NCBI RefSeq assembly: GCF_003002825.1
Contig: NZ_PVTE01000001.1
Location: forward strand, 372,001 to 436,000
DNA: 64,000 nt
Direction of reading: 5' to 3'
From: Spirosoma oryzae
GTDB lineage: Bacteria; Bacteroidota; Bacteroidia; Cytophagales; Spirosomataceae
The position numbers and the translations under genes were made by a program. Shown here piece after piece: positions 47,907-56,131 of this stretch (positions within the stretch are counted from its first letter, which is position 1; every line of letters starts with the position of its first letter). The notes beneath the pieces are model-generated. The model was not told the DNA's origin. It did not search any database and was given only the letters and a program-made list of their open reading frames with translations.

Positions 47907-48962
47907 ATGCAACGACTCACTACTGCCGGACGGCTGCTGATTACAGCCCTGATCCTGGCCGCCGTTTTCTTTGGATTCCGCTATTTCGGCGGCAACGACG
48001 CCCTGCGTAAGCTGGCCCCGCGCGAGGCCGACCAATCCTCGACCATGCCCCGCCCCGACGAGCCGGGTGCCGATAACAACAATGCGCCGGTGAGCCCCGA
48101 TAATGAATCGACGGCGACGTCCGACGGGCCCGACATGACCAGTCCCGGTTCGGGCAGACCAGCCTTCACGTTTACGCCACCCGCACCCGAGGGGGGCAAG
48201 CTGAAAGGGGTTGTCGAACTGGGGGCTAGTGGCTTTAACTCGTTCATTGTTAAAGTCGACGATCAGAAGCGCTGGAAGCTGGAGAAAGCGGAATTCGGCA
48301 ACAGCCTGGTGATGGAAAACATGGCAACGGACGATGATGTCCGGCAGGGGCTGAAAAGCTACATCGGCAAGATGCTCGACTTCGGCGTGGGTGGCCGCGA
48401 CATTCACTTCGTTGTCAGCTCGGGCGCTATCAAGGCCGAGGGCACGCAGAAGATTATCAAGGCCCTCAAATCACTGAATTACTTCGTCAACATCGTAACG
48501 CCGGAACAGGAAGGCTCACTTGGCCTGCGGTCGGTACTGCCCGCCGAATACGCCAACAAAGCGTTTGTGGTTGACATTGGCTCGGGCAACACCAAGATTT
48601 CGTGGAAGAACGGCGACGCGACAAAAGCGCTGGAAACCTACGGTGCCAAATACTATCAGAATAGCACGAGCGACGAAACGGTAGCCACGGAAGTGGCGGC
48701 CAAGGCAAAACAGGTACCCAACGACCTGCGGAACACCTGCTTTATCATCGGCGGGGTGCCATTCGACATGGCGAAAGTATCGCGGAATGGCAAAGAGCGG
48801 TACACGGTTCTCGATGCGCCCACCGCCTACAAACTCGACAACGCGAAAGACAAGGCGGGTATCAACATCTACAAAGCCATTGCCGAAGCCACCGGCTGTA
48901 AGCAGTTTGTCTTCGACTGGGATGCCAACTTCACCATCGGCTTCCTGCTGACAACGAAGTAG
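47907..48962 (+). CDS. Membrane-anchored Ppx/GppA-like (ASKHA-fold) protein
   Basis: About 351 residues from ATG 47907. One N-terminal membrane segment (~9-26) and a disordered Pro/Ser/Asp linker to ~95 lead to a domain like exopolyphosphatase/GppA: VVELGASGFNSFIVKV (102-117), FVVSSGAIKA (168-177), IVTPEQEGSLGLRS (196-209) and FVVDIGSGNTKISW (220-233). These correspond to phosphate-1, the SAxR-like strand, the EE loop and phosphate-2. The aspartate usual in phosphate-1 is a glutamate (E104) and the EE pair is EQE, so activity may differ. The domain faces the periplasm or the cytoplasm depending on orientation. Third gene of the module. Confidence 0.8.
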   Translation: MQRLTTAGRLLITALILAAVFFGFRYFGGNDALRKLAPREADQSSTMPRPDEPGADNNNAPVSPDNESTATSDGPDMTSPGSGRPAFTFTPPAPEGGKLKGVVELGASGFNSFIVKVDDQKRWKLEKAEFGNSLVMENMATDDDVRQGLKSYIGKMLDFGVGGRDIHFVVSSGAIKAEGTQKIIKALKSLNYFVNIVTPEQEGSLGLRSVLPAEYANKAFVVDIGSGNTKISWKNGDATKALETYGAKYYQNSTSDETVATEVAAKAKQVPNDLRNTCFIIGGVPFDMAKVSRNGKERYTVLDAPTAYKLDNAKDKAGINIYKAIAEATGCKQFVFDWDANFTIGFLLTTK

Positions 48963-48969
48963 GTATCGG

Positions 48970-49060
48970 TGGACCTCCAGGTCCGGGTGGGCGCGACAGC
49001 GACCGATAAAGCTACCGCCTGCAACAGTTGCCCTGACGGGCACCCGGACCTGGAGGTCCA
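48970..49060. repeat. 20-bp inverted repeat after the Ppx/GppA-like gene
   Basis: 48970-48989 and 49041-49060 are perfect complements with a 51-base loop. Each arm is itself partly palindromic (ggacct cc aggtcc). Confidence 0.85.
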
Positions 49061-49080
49061 GGCTACCAGCACCGGTCCAA

Positions 49081-49124
49081 AAAAAAACAGCTCGTTCGGA
49101 TGACCCTGAACGAGCTGTTTTTTT
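49081..49124. terminator. 17-bp hairpin with A/T tracts (bidirectional terminator)
   Basis: 49081-49097 pairs perfectly with 49108-49124 around a 10-base loop, with seven A at one end and seven T at the other. Confidence 0.85.
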
Positions 49125-49151
49125 GGCAGGGGAATTGCCCGTTTACCCTAT

Positions 49152-49173
49152 GCCCCGGAATCAATTCCGGGGC
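49152..49173. repeat. Short GC-rich palindrome just before the lipoprotein gene
   Basis: gccccggaa / ttccggggc, 9 bp with a 4-base loop, 11 bases before the TTG at 49185. It could fold over the start region of the mRNA. Confidence 0.6.
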
Positions 49174-49184
49174 AACATACCGTC

Positions 49185-49865
49185 TTGCGCTACCTATTGC
49201 TACTTTCTCTACTATGGTTGCTGAGCTGCCAGCGCGAACCGGTTACCGATGCGGGGCCGGGCTACGACTACGCGCCGATCGAGACGGGCCGGTACTGCGT
49301 ATACGACGTCAGCGAGCAGCAATATGCGCTCAACGCAACACCCGTTCAACGAACCTATCAGATTAAGGAGATTATCGGCACTCCCTATACCGACGCAGCC
49401 GGACAAACGACCTACCGACTCCTGCGCTACCGCCGACCCAGCCCGGCGACAGACTGGCAACTCGACTCGATCTGGGCGGTTCAGCGCACCAACACGGAAT
49501 TACGTCGTACGGAAAATGGGCAGCCATTCGTTCTGGTACTGTTCCCCGTTCGGGATCGACTTCAATGGAACGGCAATCGGTACAATGCGCTGGGCGAAGA
49601 GACCTACGAACTGCGCAACGTCGGGCAGCCTTACCGCGTATCGGATACGACCTTCAACCAGACTCTGACGGTGCTTGGGCAGAACGATTCGACCCTGGTG
49701 TCGCAAACCAGACGGCTGACGGTATTTGCCCGTCAGGTAGGTATCGTTTACCGCGAACGGGTTCAGCTACAGTACTGCTCATCGACGCCCACCTGCGTGG
49801 GTACCAACCAGATTGACTATGGCTTTCGACAAGTTTACCGACTTCGCCAATACGGTACGAATTAA
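49185..49865 (+). CDS. Lipoprotein of unknown function (TTG start)
   Basis: 226 residues. It begins at TTG 49185, since no in-frame ATG precedes the signal peptide. MRYLLLLSLLWLLSC gives a lipobox with Cys at residue 15. The mature part is beta-rich with repeated Tyr/Arg/Thr-rich strands (YCVYDVSEQQYALNATPVQR; TYRLLRYRRPS) and no recognised domain. Its 3' end overlaps the subtilase gene, so the two are probably translated together. Confidence 0.8.
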   Translation: MRYLLLLSLLWLLSCQREPVTDAGPGYDYAPIETGRYCVYDVSEQQYALNATPVQRTYQIKEIIGTPYTDAAGQTTYRLLRYRRPSPATDWQLDSIWAVQRTNTELRRTENGQPFVLVLFPVRDRLQWNGNRYNALGEETYELRNVGQPYRVSDTTFNQTLTVLGQNDSTLVSQTRRLTVFARQVGIVYRERVQLQYCSSTPTCVGTNQIDYGFRQVYRLRQYGTN

Positions 49866-51471
49866 CTGGGTACTAACCGCCCTGTTACTCATCGGCCTGA
49901 CAGCATCGGGTCAGGCGCAGACGCGTAAGTATCTGGTGCTGCTACGCGATAAGGCAGGTACCCCCTACTCCGTCGACCGGCCGGAGCAGTTTCTGTCGCA
50001 GCGGGCCATCCTGCGCCGACAACGGCAGAATATTCCGGTACAGCTGCGCGATCTGCCCGTTAATCCGGCTTATATCAGTCAGTTGCAGCAGGCTGGCGCT
50101 AAAATCTGGTTTCCGTCGCGCTGGTTCAACGCGGTGCTGATCGAAGCAAACGACGCCGTACTGGCCACCGTCCGACAACTGCCCTTTGTCAGCGGGATCG
50201 AGTTCGACCGGCCCTTGTCGGGGGCCCGGCAACGCGCCGACGCGTACAGCCCCGACCGGAAGTTTGGCACTATAGCCGCGCTCGACTACGGACCGTCGCA
50301 GACGCAGGTTACCCAGATTGGGGCCGATAAAATGCACGATGCGGGTTATCACGGTGAAGGAATGCTGATTGGCGTACTGGATGGCGGCTTTCTGAATGCC
50401 GATAAAGTCGGGTTTCTCAAACCCCTATTCGATGAACAGCGCGTGCTGGCCACCTACGATTTTGTCGCCAAAGAAACCAGTGTCTACGAAGACGATTCGC
50501 ATGGCATGTCGTGCCTGGCCGCCATTGCCGCCACGTCCAGCGGCCTGCTGTATGGCACCGCTTACAAAGCGTCGTTTATCTTGTTGCGCACGGAAGACGT
50601 AGCCAGCGAAAGCCGCGTAGAGGAAGCCAACTGGCTGTTCGGTGCCGAGTACGCCGACAGCGCGGGCGTCGACGTGATTAGTTCATCGCTGGGGTACACC
50701 CAGTTCGACGATGCCAGCAGCAACTACACATACGCCAACATGGACGGTAAGACGGCGATCTGCACGCGGGCCGCACAGATCGCCACCCAGACGGGCATGG
50801 TCGTTGTTGTAGCGGCTGGCAACGAAGGGGACAATGCCTGGCGGTACATTTCCGCCCCCTCCGATGCGGCCTCGGTCCTGGCAGTTGGCGCGGTTACGTC
50901 GGCGGGCAACCGGGCGTCGTTTAGTTCGATTGGTCCCTCCGCCGACGGGCGCGTCAAGCCCGATCTCGACGCGCGGGGACAGGGAACCGTCATTGGCGCC
51001 CCCGACGGCCGGGTCGTCTCCGGCAACGGGACTTCGTTCGCTACTCCCCTGCTGGCTGGACTGGCAGCGGGATTCTGGCAGGCCAATCCCCGCCTGACGG
51101 CCGCCCAGGTCACGGCGGCCTTACGTCGGTCGGGCAGTCAATACACGACGCCTGACGCGCAACTCGGCTACGGCATTCCTGATTTCAGTCGGGCGCAGAC
51201 CGTTGTCGAAACATTCAAGCCGCTGACGGTCTATCCGATCCCCTTTTCCGACCTTGAACCGCTGATGGTTAGCTGGGGTGAACTCGACGTCAATACCGTA
51301 CTCGAAGCGACCCTTACGGACCTCGCCGGTCGGCTGCTCTGGCAAACGCGCACTACACCACCCGGCGTTGCCGCTTTCACCCTACCCAACATTGGTTTGT
51401 CGACAGGCATGTACGTACTGACGCTGGTGGCCGGGGAAAACAAACGAAGTCTGAAAGTGCTTAAACGGTAG
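49819..51471 (+). CDS. S8 subtilisin-like serine peptidase with T9SS sorting domain
   Basis: About 550 residues from ATG 49819 (a TTG two codons earlier is not preferred). Signal peptide WVLTALLLIGLTASGQAQ (~17-34). A propeptide-like part is followed by the catalytic triad: D188 (GVLDGGF), H228 (DDSHGMSCLA) and S406 (GNGTSFATPLLAG), with AAGNEGD as the oxyanion segment. The C-terminus (~468-550) is a type A type IX sorting domain (LTVYPIPFSD, ATLTDLAGRLLWQ, LSTGMYVLTL, ending KRSLKVLKR), so the enzyme is expected on the cell surface or outside. The 5' end overlaps the lipoprotein gene. Confidence 0.93.
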   Translation: MAFDKFTDFANTVRINWVLTALLLIGLTASGQAQTRKYLVLLRDKAGTPYSVDRPEQFLSQRAILRRQRQNIPVQLRDLPVNPAYISQLQQAGAKIWFPSRWFNAVLIEANDAVLATVRQLPFVSGIEFDRPLSGARQRADAYSPDRKFGTIAALDYGPSQTQVTQIGADKMHDAGYHGEGMLIGVLDGGFLNADKVGFLKPLFDEQRVLATYDFVAKETSVYEDDSHGMSCLAAIAATSSGLLYGTAYKASFILLRTEDVASESRVEEANWLFGAEYADSAGVDVISSSLGYTQFDDASSNYTYANMDGKTAICTRAAQIATQTGMVVVVAAGNEGDNAWRYISAPSDAASVLAVGAVTSAGNRASFSSIGPSADGRVKPDLDARGQGTVIGAPDGRVVSGNGTSFATPLLAGLAAGFWQANPRLTAAQVTAALRRSGSQYTTPDAQLGYGIPDFSRAQTVVETFKPLTVYPIPFSDLEPLMVSWGELDVNTVLEATLTDLAGRLLWQTRTTPPGVAAFTLPNIGLSTGMYVLTLVAGENKRSLKVLKR

Positions 51472-51540
51472 CATCGCCCAAGGAGCATCACCGGACGGTC
51501 CGGGTACAGGCACGAGAACCTGTTTGCGTAAGAAACGTCC

Positions 51541-51601
51541 GAAAAGCCGCGCGTCGGCCTGTGCAATGACTGCCATTGCACAGGCCGACGCGCGGCTTTT
51601 C
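51541..51601. terminator. Perfect 28-bp hairpin between convergent genes
   Basis: 51541-51568 pairs with 51574-51601 around the 5-base loop actgc, with no mismatch. Located between the stops of the subtilase and of the 51612 gene. Ends in four T on each strand. Confidence 0.85.
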
Positions 51602-51611
51602 AGGCTATCGT

Positions 51612-52010
51612 CTAGTTACCTACGCCCGATTCGCTGTCCTTCTTCTGTTTCGAACGCCGGCTGATAACGCTGTCGTTTGAGCCATTGTCCCGGACAGGTA
51701 CCTGAATTTTGTAATTGCGATCAGCCAGTGAGGCCGATGGCGTATGGTCGACGGTAATACCGCCAGCCGGAGCCTGATTGGGCCGCTGCTGTTTGTAGTT
51801 CGCCAGTTGCGCGTCGGCCACGGTTGGAGCCATTACCGAAACAGCTTCTTTCGTACTTGCCTGGCGGGCAGCCCGTGCTTTGTTTGGATGCTTGTAATTT
51901 CCAGTCGAGTAGGTTGGGTCGTTTGCCCAGGAGGGTTTTTCCTGCGCGCAACTCCAGTTGCTTATCGCCACCAGGGCAAGGCCCAGCAGCAGGGTGTATG
52001 TTGCGTTCAT
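51612..52010 (-). CDS. Small secreted protein, function unknown
   Basis: 132 residues. Signal peptide MNATYTLLLGLALVAISNWS, then CAQEKPSW; the Cys could be a lipobox but the motif is weak. The remainder is polar and probably disordered (ANDPTYSTGNYKHPNKARAA; SRRSKQKKDSESGVGN). No family recognised. It shares the convergent hairpin with the subtilase. Confidence 0.75.
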   Translation of the reverse strand: MNATYTLLLGLALVAISNWSCAQEKPSWANDPTYSTGNYKHPNKARAARQASTKEAVSVMAPTVADAQLANYKQQRPNQAPAGGITVDHTPSASLADRNYKIQVPVRDNGSNDSVISRRSKQKKDSESGVGN

Positions 52011-52095
52011 GGTCAGGTGGTTTTGATGTTCAACAAATATACACTTGTTAAATCAACATTAAAACATCAAAAAACCACCTACTAGTTTTATAGTT

Positions 52096-52656
52096 TTAGC
52101 TAATTTTCATCAGCATTCTGCTTAAAGACGGAGAATCAGCCATTGATTTGGCATCAGCCAGCAAAAACCAGTTAACATTCTGCACTTCATCCGTATGGAC
52201 AAATGGCTCCGTCGAATCGGCTTCGATTAAAAAACGAATGTCATAATGAAGATGCGCTGGCACGTCACCCCGCGCCGGGATTGGATGCACGTCGACATCG
52301 AAAATAGGGGCTGGCTTTCCCGATTCTGCTACCAGCCTCAGGCGGGTCAGGCCGGTTTCTTCCTGCGCTTCTTTCAGGGCCACGGCAGCCACATCGGGGT
52401 CACCATCAGCATGACCACCGGGCTGAAACCAGCGGTCGAGCTTACCGTGGTGGATGAGCACTGTCTGCTGCCGGTCGGGGCTCACGATGCAGGCCGACCC
52501 CGTCACGTGACCGATCAGCAGGGAGCGATCGAAGCAGTTGGGGTGTTCCTGCACAAACTGCTGGGTAGCTTTTGTCATCGCCCGCTCGTCGGGATCAATC
52601 GTAGCGGGGTTGTCGAGGTGCTGTTGAAGCAGCGAAAGCAGATGCTGGCGGTGCAT
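52096..52656 (-). CDS. NUDIX hydrolase
   Basis: About 186 residues from ATG 52656 (MHRQHLLSLLQQHLDNP). A frame extension to 52770 overlaps the divergent gene and is not preferred. The Nudix box is GGHADGDPDVAAVALKEAQE followed by ETGL: the GX5E glutamate is Asp and the REUXEE segment reads KEAQEE, a usable variant. Hydrolyses a nucleoside diphosphate linked to another group; substrate unknown. The gene upstream is divergent (DUF2911). Confidence 0.87.
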   Translation of the reverse strand: MHRQHLLSLLQQHLDNPATIDPDERAMTKATQQFVQEHPNCFDRSLLIGHVTGSACIVSPDRQQTVLIHHGKLDRWFQPGGHADGDPDVAAVALKEAQEETGLTRLRLVAESGKPAPIFDVDVHPIPARGDVPAHLHYDIRFLIEADSTEPFVHTDEVQNVNWFLLADAKSMADSPSLSRMLMKIS

Positions 52657-52733
52657 GGGTTGGTTTTTACGGTAAAAAAGGGGCAATTTCGACCAGTTTT
52701 TCATAAAACCCGCGTTACAAACCAAGTCTAACC

Positions 52734-53630
52734 ATGCGTAAACTCGTACTGAGCTGTGCAACGTTCGCACTGGCGGCTCAACTCGCCACTGCCCAGATTA
52801 AACTCCCCAGCCCCAGCCCGGCCGCGACGGTCATGCAGACCGTTGGCACGACGGACCTGACCGTCAAGTACTCCCGGCCCAGCCTGAAAGGCCGGACGCC
52901 CTTCACCGACGCCTTCATCCCCACCGGTAAAGTATGGCGGACGGGTGCCAACCAGGCAACGGCCTTCACCACCTCGACGGACCTGATGGTCGACGGCAAA
53001 ACGCTGCCCGCCGGCTCATACGCCATCCTGTCGATCCCAGCCGCTGACAACTGGACGCTGATTTTCAGCAAGAACATGGGCGTGACCGAACAGACTTACA
53101 AGCAGGATGAGGATGCGCTGCGTGTACCGATCAAAGTGGCCAAAGAAGCGGACCCGACCCAGACATTCACCATTGGTTTCAGCGACGTTACCGACAGCAC
53201 CGCCAATATGAATTTCATGTGGGCCAACGCGAAAGCAGTTGCTCCGTTGCGTGTTGACGTAAACGCCAATGCAGCAGCCAACGTCGAGAAAGCCGTTGCG
53301 GAAAAGCCGGAAGACGCAGCCGTATTGCAGGCGGCTGCCAACTACAACCTGTCGAAAGGCCGGAATCTGGAGCAGGCACTGACCTGGATCGACAAATCGG
53401 TTTCGATGAAAGAAACCTACCGCAACCTGTTTGTCAAAGCACAGGTGCTGGGCAAGCTGGGCAAATACGCCGAAGCACTGCCCGTTGCGCAGAAAGCACT
53501 GGCGATGGGCCAATCGTCGAACGACGCGTCGTTCCCGTTCTTCAAAGACGGTATCGAGAAAGCCATTGCTGAGTATACTGCTAAAGTCCCTGCGATGCCG
53601 ACCAAAGGCAAAAAGGGCAAGCGGGCATAA
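52734..53630 (+). CDS. DUF2911 protein with C-terminal helical repeats
   Basis: 298 residues. Signal peptide MRKLVLSCATFALAAQLATA. The DUF2911 domain (~22-175) carries LPSPSPAATVMQTVGTTDLT, GRTPFTDAFIPTGKVWRTGA and YAILSIPAADNWTLIFSKNM. After that come TPR-like helices (AAVLQAAANYNLSKGRNLEQ, LVKAQVLG-type) and a basic tail (KGKKGKRA). Expected periplasmic; function of the family unknown. Confidence 0.87.
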   Translation: MRKLVLSCATFALAAQLATAQIKLPSPSPAATVMQTVGTTDLTVKYSRPSLKGRTPFTDAFIPTGKVWRTGANQATAFTTSTDLMVDGKTLPAGSYAILSIPAADNWTLIFSKNMGVTEQTYKQDEDALRVPIKVAKEADPTQTFTIGFSDVTDSTANMNFMWANAKAVAPLRVDVNANAAANVEKAVAEKPEDAAVLQAAANYNLSKGRNLEQALTWIDKSVSMKETYRNLFVKAQVLGKLGKYAEALPVAQKALAMGQSSNDASFPFFKDGIEKAIAEYTAKVPAMPTKGKKGKRA

Positions 53631-53645
53631 GCGTTACAGTCTTCT

Positions 53646-53695
53646 GTGTACCGGAAAGGGGGCCTGGTCGATACCAGGCCCCCTTTCCGGTACAC
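53646..53695. terminator. Perfect 23-bp hairpin between DUF2911 and DUF3570 genes
   Basis: 53646-53668 pairs with 53673-53695 around the loop cgat. It lies between convergent stops at 53630 and 53699. Confidence 0.85.
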
Positions 53696-53698
53696 AGG

Positions 53699-54910
53699 CT
53701 ATTTAAATTTGGCCAGCAGGGTCAGGCTGTTGGCCTGCATCCCCATCCCGGCGCTCCGGTTATAACGTCCGTACCGAAGCTCGACGCTCTGCCAGTGGCC
53801 TATGCCCAACAGGCCTCCCGGTGGTGCCAGTCGTATGCCCATGCCAAAAAACTGGCTGTGAAACCCCGAGATGTCGTAATCGCTCGTGTAGTAACGGTCC
53901 GTCGGCTTGTGTTCACCGTATGGCGCGAAATACCGCACGGCCGTCTGATTACTGTAGCGGTAGAAGGGGCTGAGCGAGACGAAGGACGTTACTTTAATGG
54001 GCAGTTCAAGGTTAACTGTATGGGCTTTCATCCCCCAGTTGTCTATGTAATAGCGGTAGAACGTTCTGACGATGAACCGATCGCCCAGAAAGTAATGCAG
54101 GCGCAGACCGACCGGCAGTTTCAGTCGTGAACCGGGCAGCCGTTCTACGGTTTCCGAGCCATCGTTAAAATACATCCGGTGAAAAGGTGTACTGAGCAGG
54201 CCCTGCTGAAACGCCGGTTCGACCGTGAAAAAAGCCTGTAATCGCTTGTTGATAACCTGTGAGACCGACAGCCCCAGGTTGTACGAGTTACGCGGTTTAT
54301 GGTCGACCGGATCACGATCGCCGTGCGCCCCCGACCCATACCCTTCCGGGCGTAGCTCAGCGGGTAAAATTACCGTCCAGGTATCGAAAAAGGCCCCGGC
54401 TTTCAGCGATACCTCCCGGTTGTTATCGGCCGACAGCTTGCTAAAATTCAGGTTGACGCCATACGACTTGTAATCGTATTCAGTTGAATAGGCCAGCGAA
54501 ATCCCTTTGGTCACCCGCCTGACATCATCGCGCACGTTCCAGGAAATGGCCGGGTAAATATGCGTATCGCTCCGGGAAGCGGACGAAACCGTGAGCGGAT
54601 CGATCTGATCGGACGAAGCCGACGTGTAATGATCCAGGTTAAAATCGAATACGACGGTATGTTCCCGATTTCGCCGGTCGGTCGATTTGAGTACCAGGTC
54701 GAACGACTGGGCATAATCCCGCAGGTATTCCGACCCGATGCCGCCCGTCACGGCTGAATTTTTGCCCCCCTGCTCGTAATAACTCGATACCAGATTGACT
54801 TCAGCGACCTGTAATTTACGTTTTTCGTAGGCAGGCGCTGCCGTTTGCTGGGCATATCCGGCCCGCCACAAACTCAGCAACATTCCTACTGACAGGCAGA
54901 TTTTTTTCAT
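53699..54910 (-). CDS. DUF3570 outer-membrane beta-barrel protein
   Basis: About 403 residues from ATG 54910 (MKKICLSVGMLLSLWRAGYA), where the signal peptide begins. The rest is made of amphipathic beta strands with family signatures QVAEVNLVSSYYEQGGKNSA, VTGGIGSEYL and a C-terminal LTLLAKFK. It is distal in a minus-strand series with DUF4266, ApbE, thioredoxin and Rieske genes. Members are predicted outer-membrane proteins; substrate not known. Confidence 0.9.
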   Translation of the reverse strand: MKKICLSVGMLLSLWRAGYAQQTAAPAYEKRKLQVAEVNLVSSYYEQGGKNSAVTGGIGSEYLRDYAQSFDLVLKSTDRRNREHTVVFDFNLDHYTSASSDQIDPLTVSSASRSDTHIYPAISWNVRDDVRRVTKGISLAYSTEYDYKSYGVNLNFSKLSADNNREVSLKAGAFFDTWTVILPAELRPEGYGSGAHGDRDPVDHKPRNSYNLGLSVSQVINKRLQAFFTVEPAFQQGLLSTPFHRMYFNDGSETVERLPGSRLKLPVGLRLHYFLGDRFIVRTFYRYYIDNWGMKAHTVNLELPIKVTSFVSLSPFYRYSNQTAVRYFAPYGEHKPTDRYYTSDYDISGFHSQFFGMGIRLAPPGGLLGIGHWQSVELRYGRYNRSAGMGMQANSLTLLAKFK

Positions 54911-54917
54911 ATAGCGT

Positions 54918-55145
54918 TTAGTTACAGCCGCAGCCCCCGCCACTTTTCCCCCCGTTGGCACCGGCAGCCCCTTCGCGGTAGAGGTAAAAATTCTGTTCGA
55001 ACTTTTCCGACTTACGCGCCGACAGTTCCATGTCTGCGTCGTTGATCCGGCTTTTCTGATATTCTTTGACAGAAACGCAGCCCGTCAACGCGGTTCCTGC
55101 CAGCGCAACCACGAGCAGCGCGGCTGTTTTTGTTTGGTTTATCAT
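54918..55145 (-). CDS. DUF4266 lipoprotein with C-terminal Cys motif
   Basis: 75 residues. Signal and lipobox LTGC (Cys ~23, ALAGTALTGCVSVKEYQKSR), a charged helix, then a Gly-rich end GGKSGGGCGCN with two further cysteines near the C-terminus. Located 7 bases before the DUF3570 start and 17 bases after the ApbE stop. The family almost always travels with DUF3570; it may carry a metal or a flavin-related cofactor, which is inference. Confidence 0.9.
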   Translation of the reverse strand: MINQTKTAALLVVALAGTALTGCVSVKEYQKSRINDADMELSARKSEKFEQNFYLYREGAAGANGGKSGGGCGCN

Positions 55146-55162
55146 GGGTAGTCTCGGTATTG

Positions 55163-56131
55163 TTAGTGGGTCGGAATGCTCGGCTGGGTCACCAGTCGAA
55201 TGGTAGCCGAGGTGTGAAGCCGGTCAGCCTCATCGATAATGATACAGGCGACGTGACGCAACTGGTTGATGAGATCGAGTCCAACGCTTACCCCCATCAC
55301 CAGAACGGGCGTTGCCAGTGCATCGGCCAGTTCGGCGTTCGGCGCGATAATGGTTACGCTTTTAATGCCCGAAACCGGGTAGCCCGTTTTCGGATCGATC
55401 GTATGCGCGTACCGTCGGCCGTTGATTAGCGCATACTTCTCGTAGTTTCCCGAGGTAGCGATGGCCATATCGCTGATATTCAGATACGAAAAGGCCCGCA
55501 TGGCTGTTCCCTGCCGATCAGGATCGGCAATGCCAACGGTCCAGGGTTGTCCGTTTGGCTGTCGCCCCCAGGTTGTCAGGTCACCAGCTGCGTTGACGAT
55601 GCCGTGGTCGACGCCCAGCGCCTGTAACCGTCGTTTCGCCTGTTCGGCGGCATAGCCTTTGCCAATGCCGCCAAAGCCGATACGCATCCCCCGTTCTTTC
55701 AGAAATACGGTCGACGCTCCCCGATCCAGCACCACGTTTCGGTAGTTGATGAGCCGGACCAGCTGCCGGGCCGTCGCCGGGTCGGGCAACGCCGTCATGG
55801 TGGTATCGAAATTCCACAGCCGCTTGTCCAGCGAGCCGTAGGTGATGTCGAAGGCCCCCTGCGTCAGCGCCGACAGGCGGAGCGATCGCTCGATCAGTGC
55901 GAACACCTCGGCATCGACCCGCACCGGACGAATACCGGCGTTGGCATTGATCTGATTGGTCTGGCTTGCGTCGTCGAATGTCGTCAGCAGCCGTTCGATA
56001 CGGCTGATTTCCGCTACGGCATCGGCAAGGCGTTCGTTCGCCCAGCCAGCATCAGGACTTATGACGCTGATTTCGAACCGGTTTCCCATCAGTCGCCCCA
56101 CCCATTGGTGGATCTGCGCGGCTGGTTCCAT
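55163..56131 (-). CDS. apbE: FAD:protein FMN transferase (ApbE family)
   Basis: 322 residues. Attaches FMN from FAD to Thr/Ser of target proteins with Mg2+. Signatures: MGNRFEISVISP, GFGGIGKGYAAEQAKRRLQA, AAGDLTTWGRQPNGQPWTVG, AIATSGNYEKYALINGRRYA and HTIDPKTGYPVSG. No clear signal peptide at the chosen start, so the enzyme may be cytosolic or the start mis-set. The ATG abuts the thioredoxin stop (56131/56132), so the genes are coupled. Confidence 0.94.
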   Translation of the reverse strand: MEPAAQIHQWVGRLMGNRFEISVISPDAGWANERLADAVAEISRIERLLTTFDDASQTNQINANAGIRPVRVDAEVFALIERSLRLSALTQGAFDITYGSLDKRLWNFDTTMTALPDPATARQLVRLINYRNVVLDRGASTVFLKERGMRIGFGGIGKGYAAEQAKRRLQALGVDHGIVNAAGDLTTWGRQPNGQPWTVGIADPDRQGTAMRAFSYLNISDMAIATSGNYEKYALINGRRYAHTIDPKTGYPVSGIKSVTIIAPNAELADALATPVLVMGVSVGLDLINQLRHVACIIIDEADRLHTSATIRLVTQPSIPTH

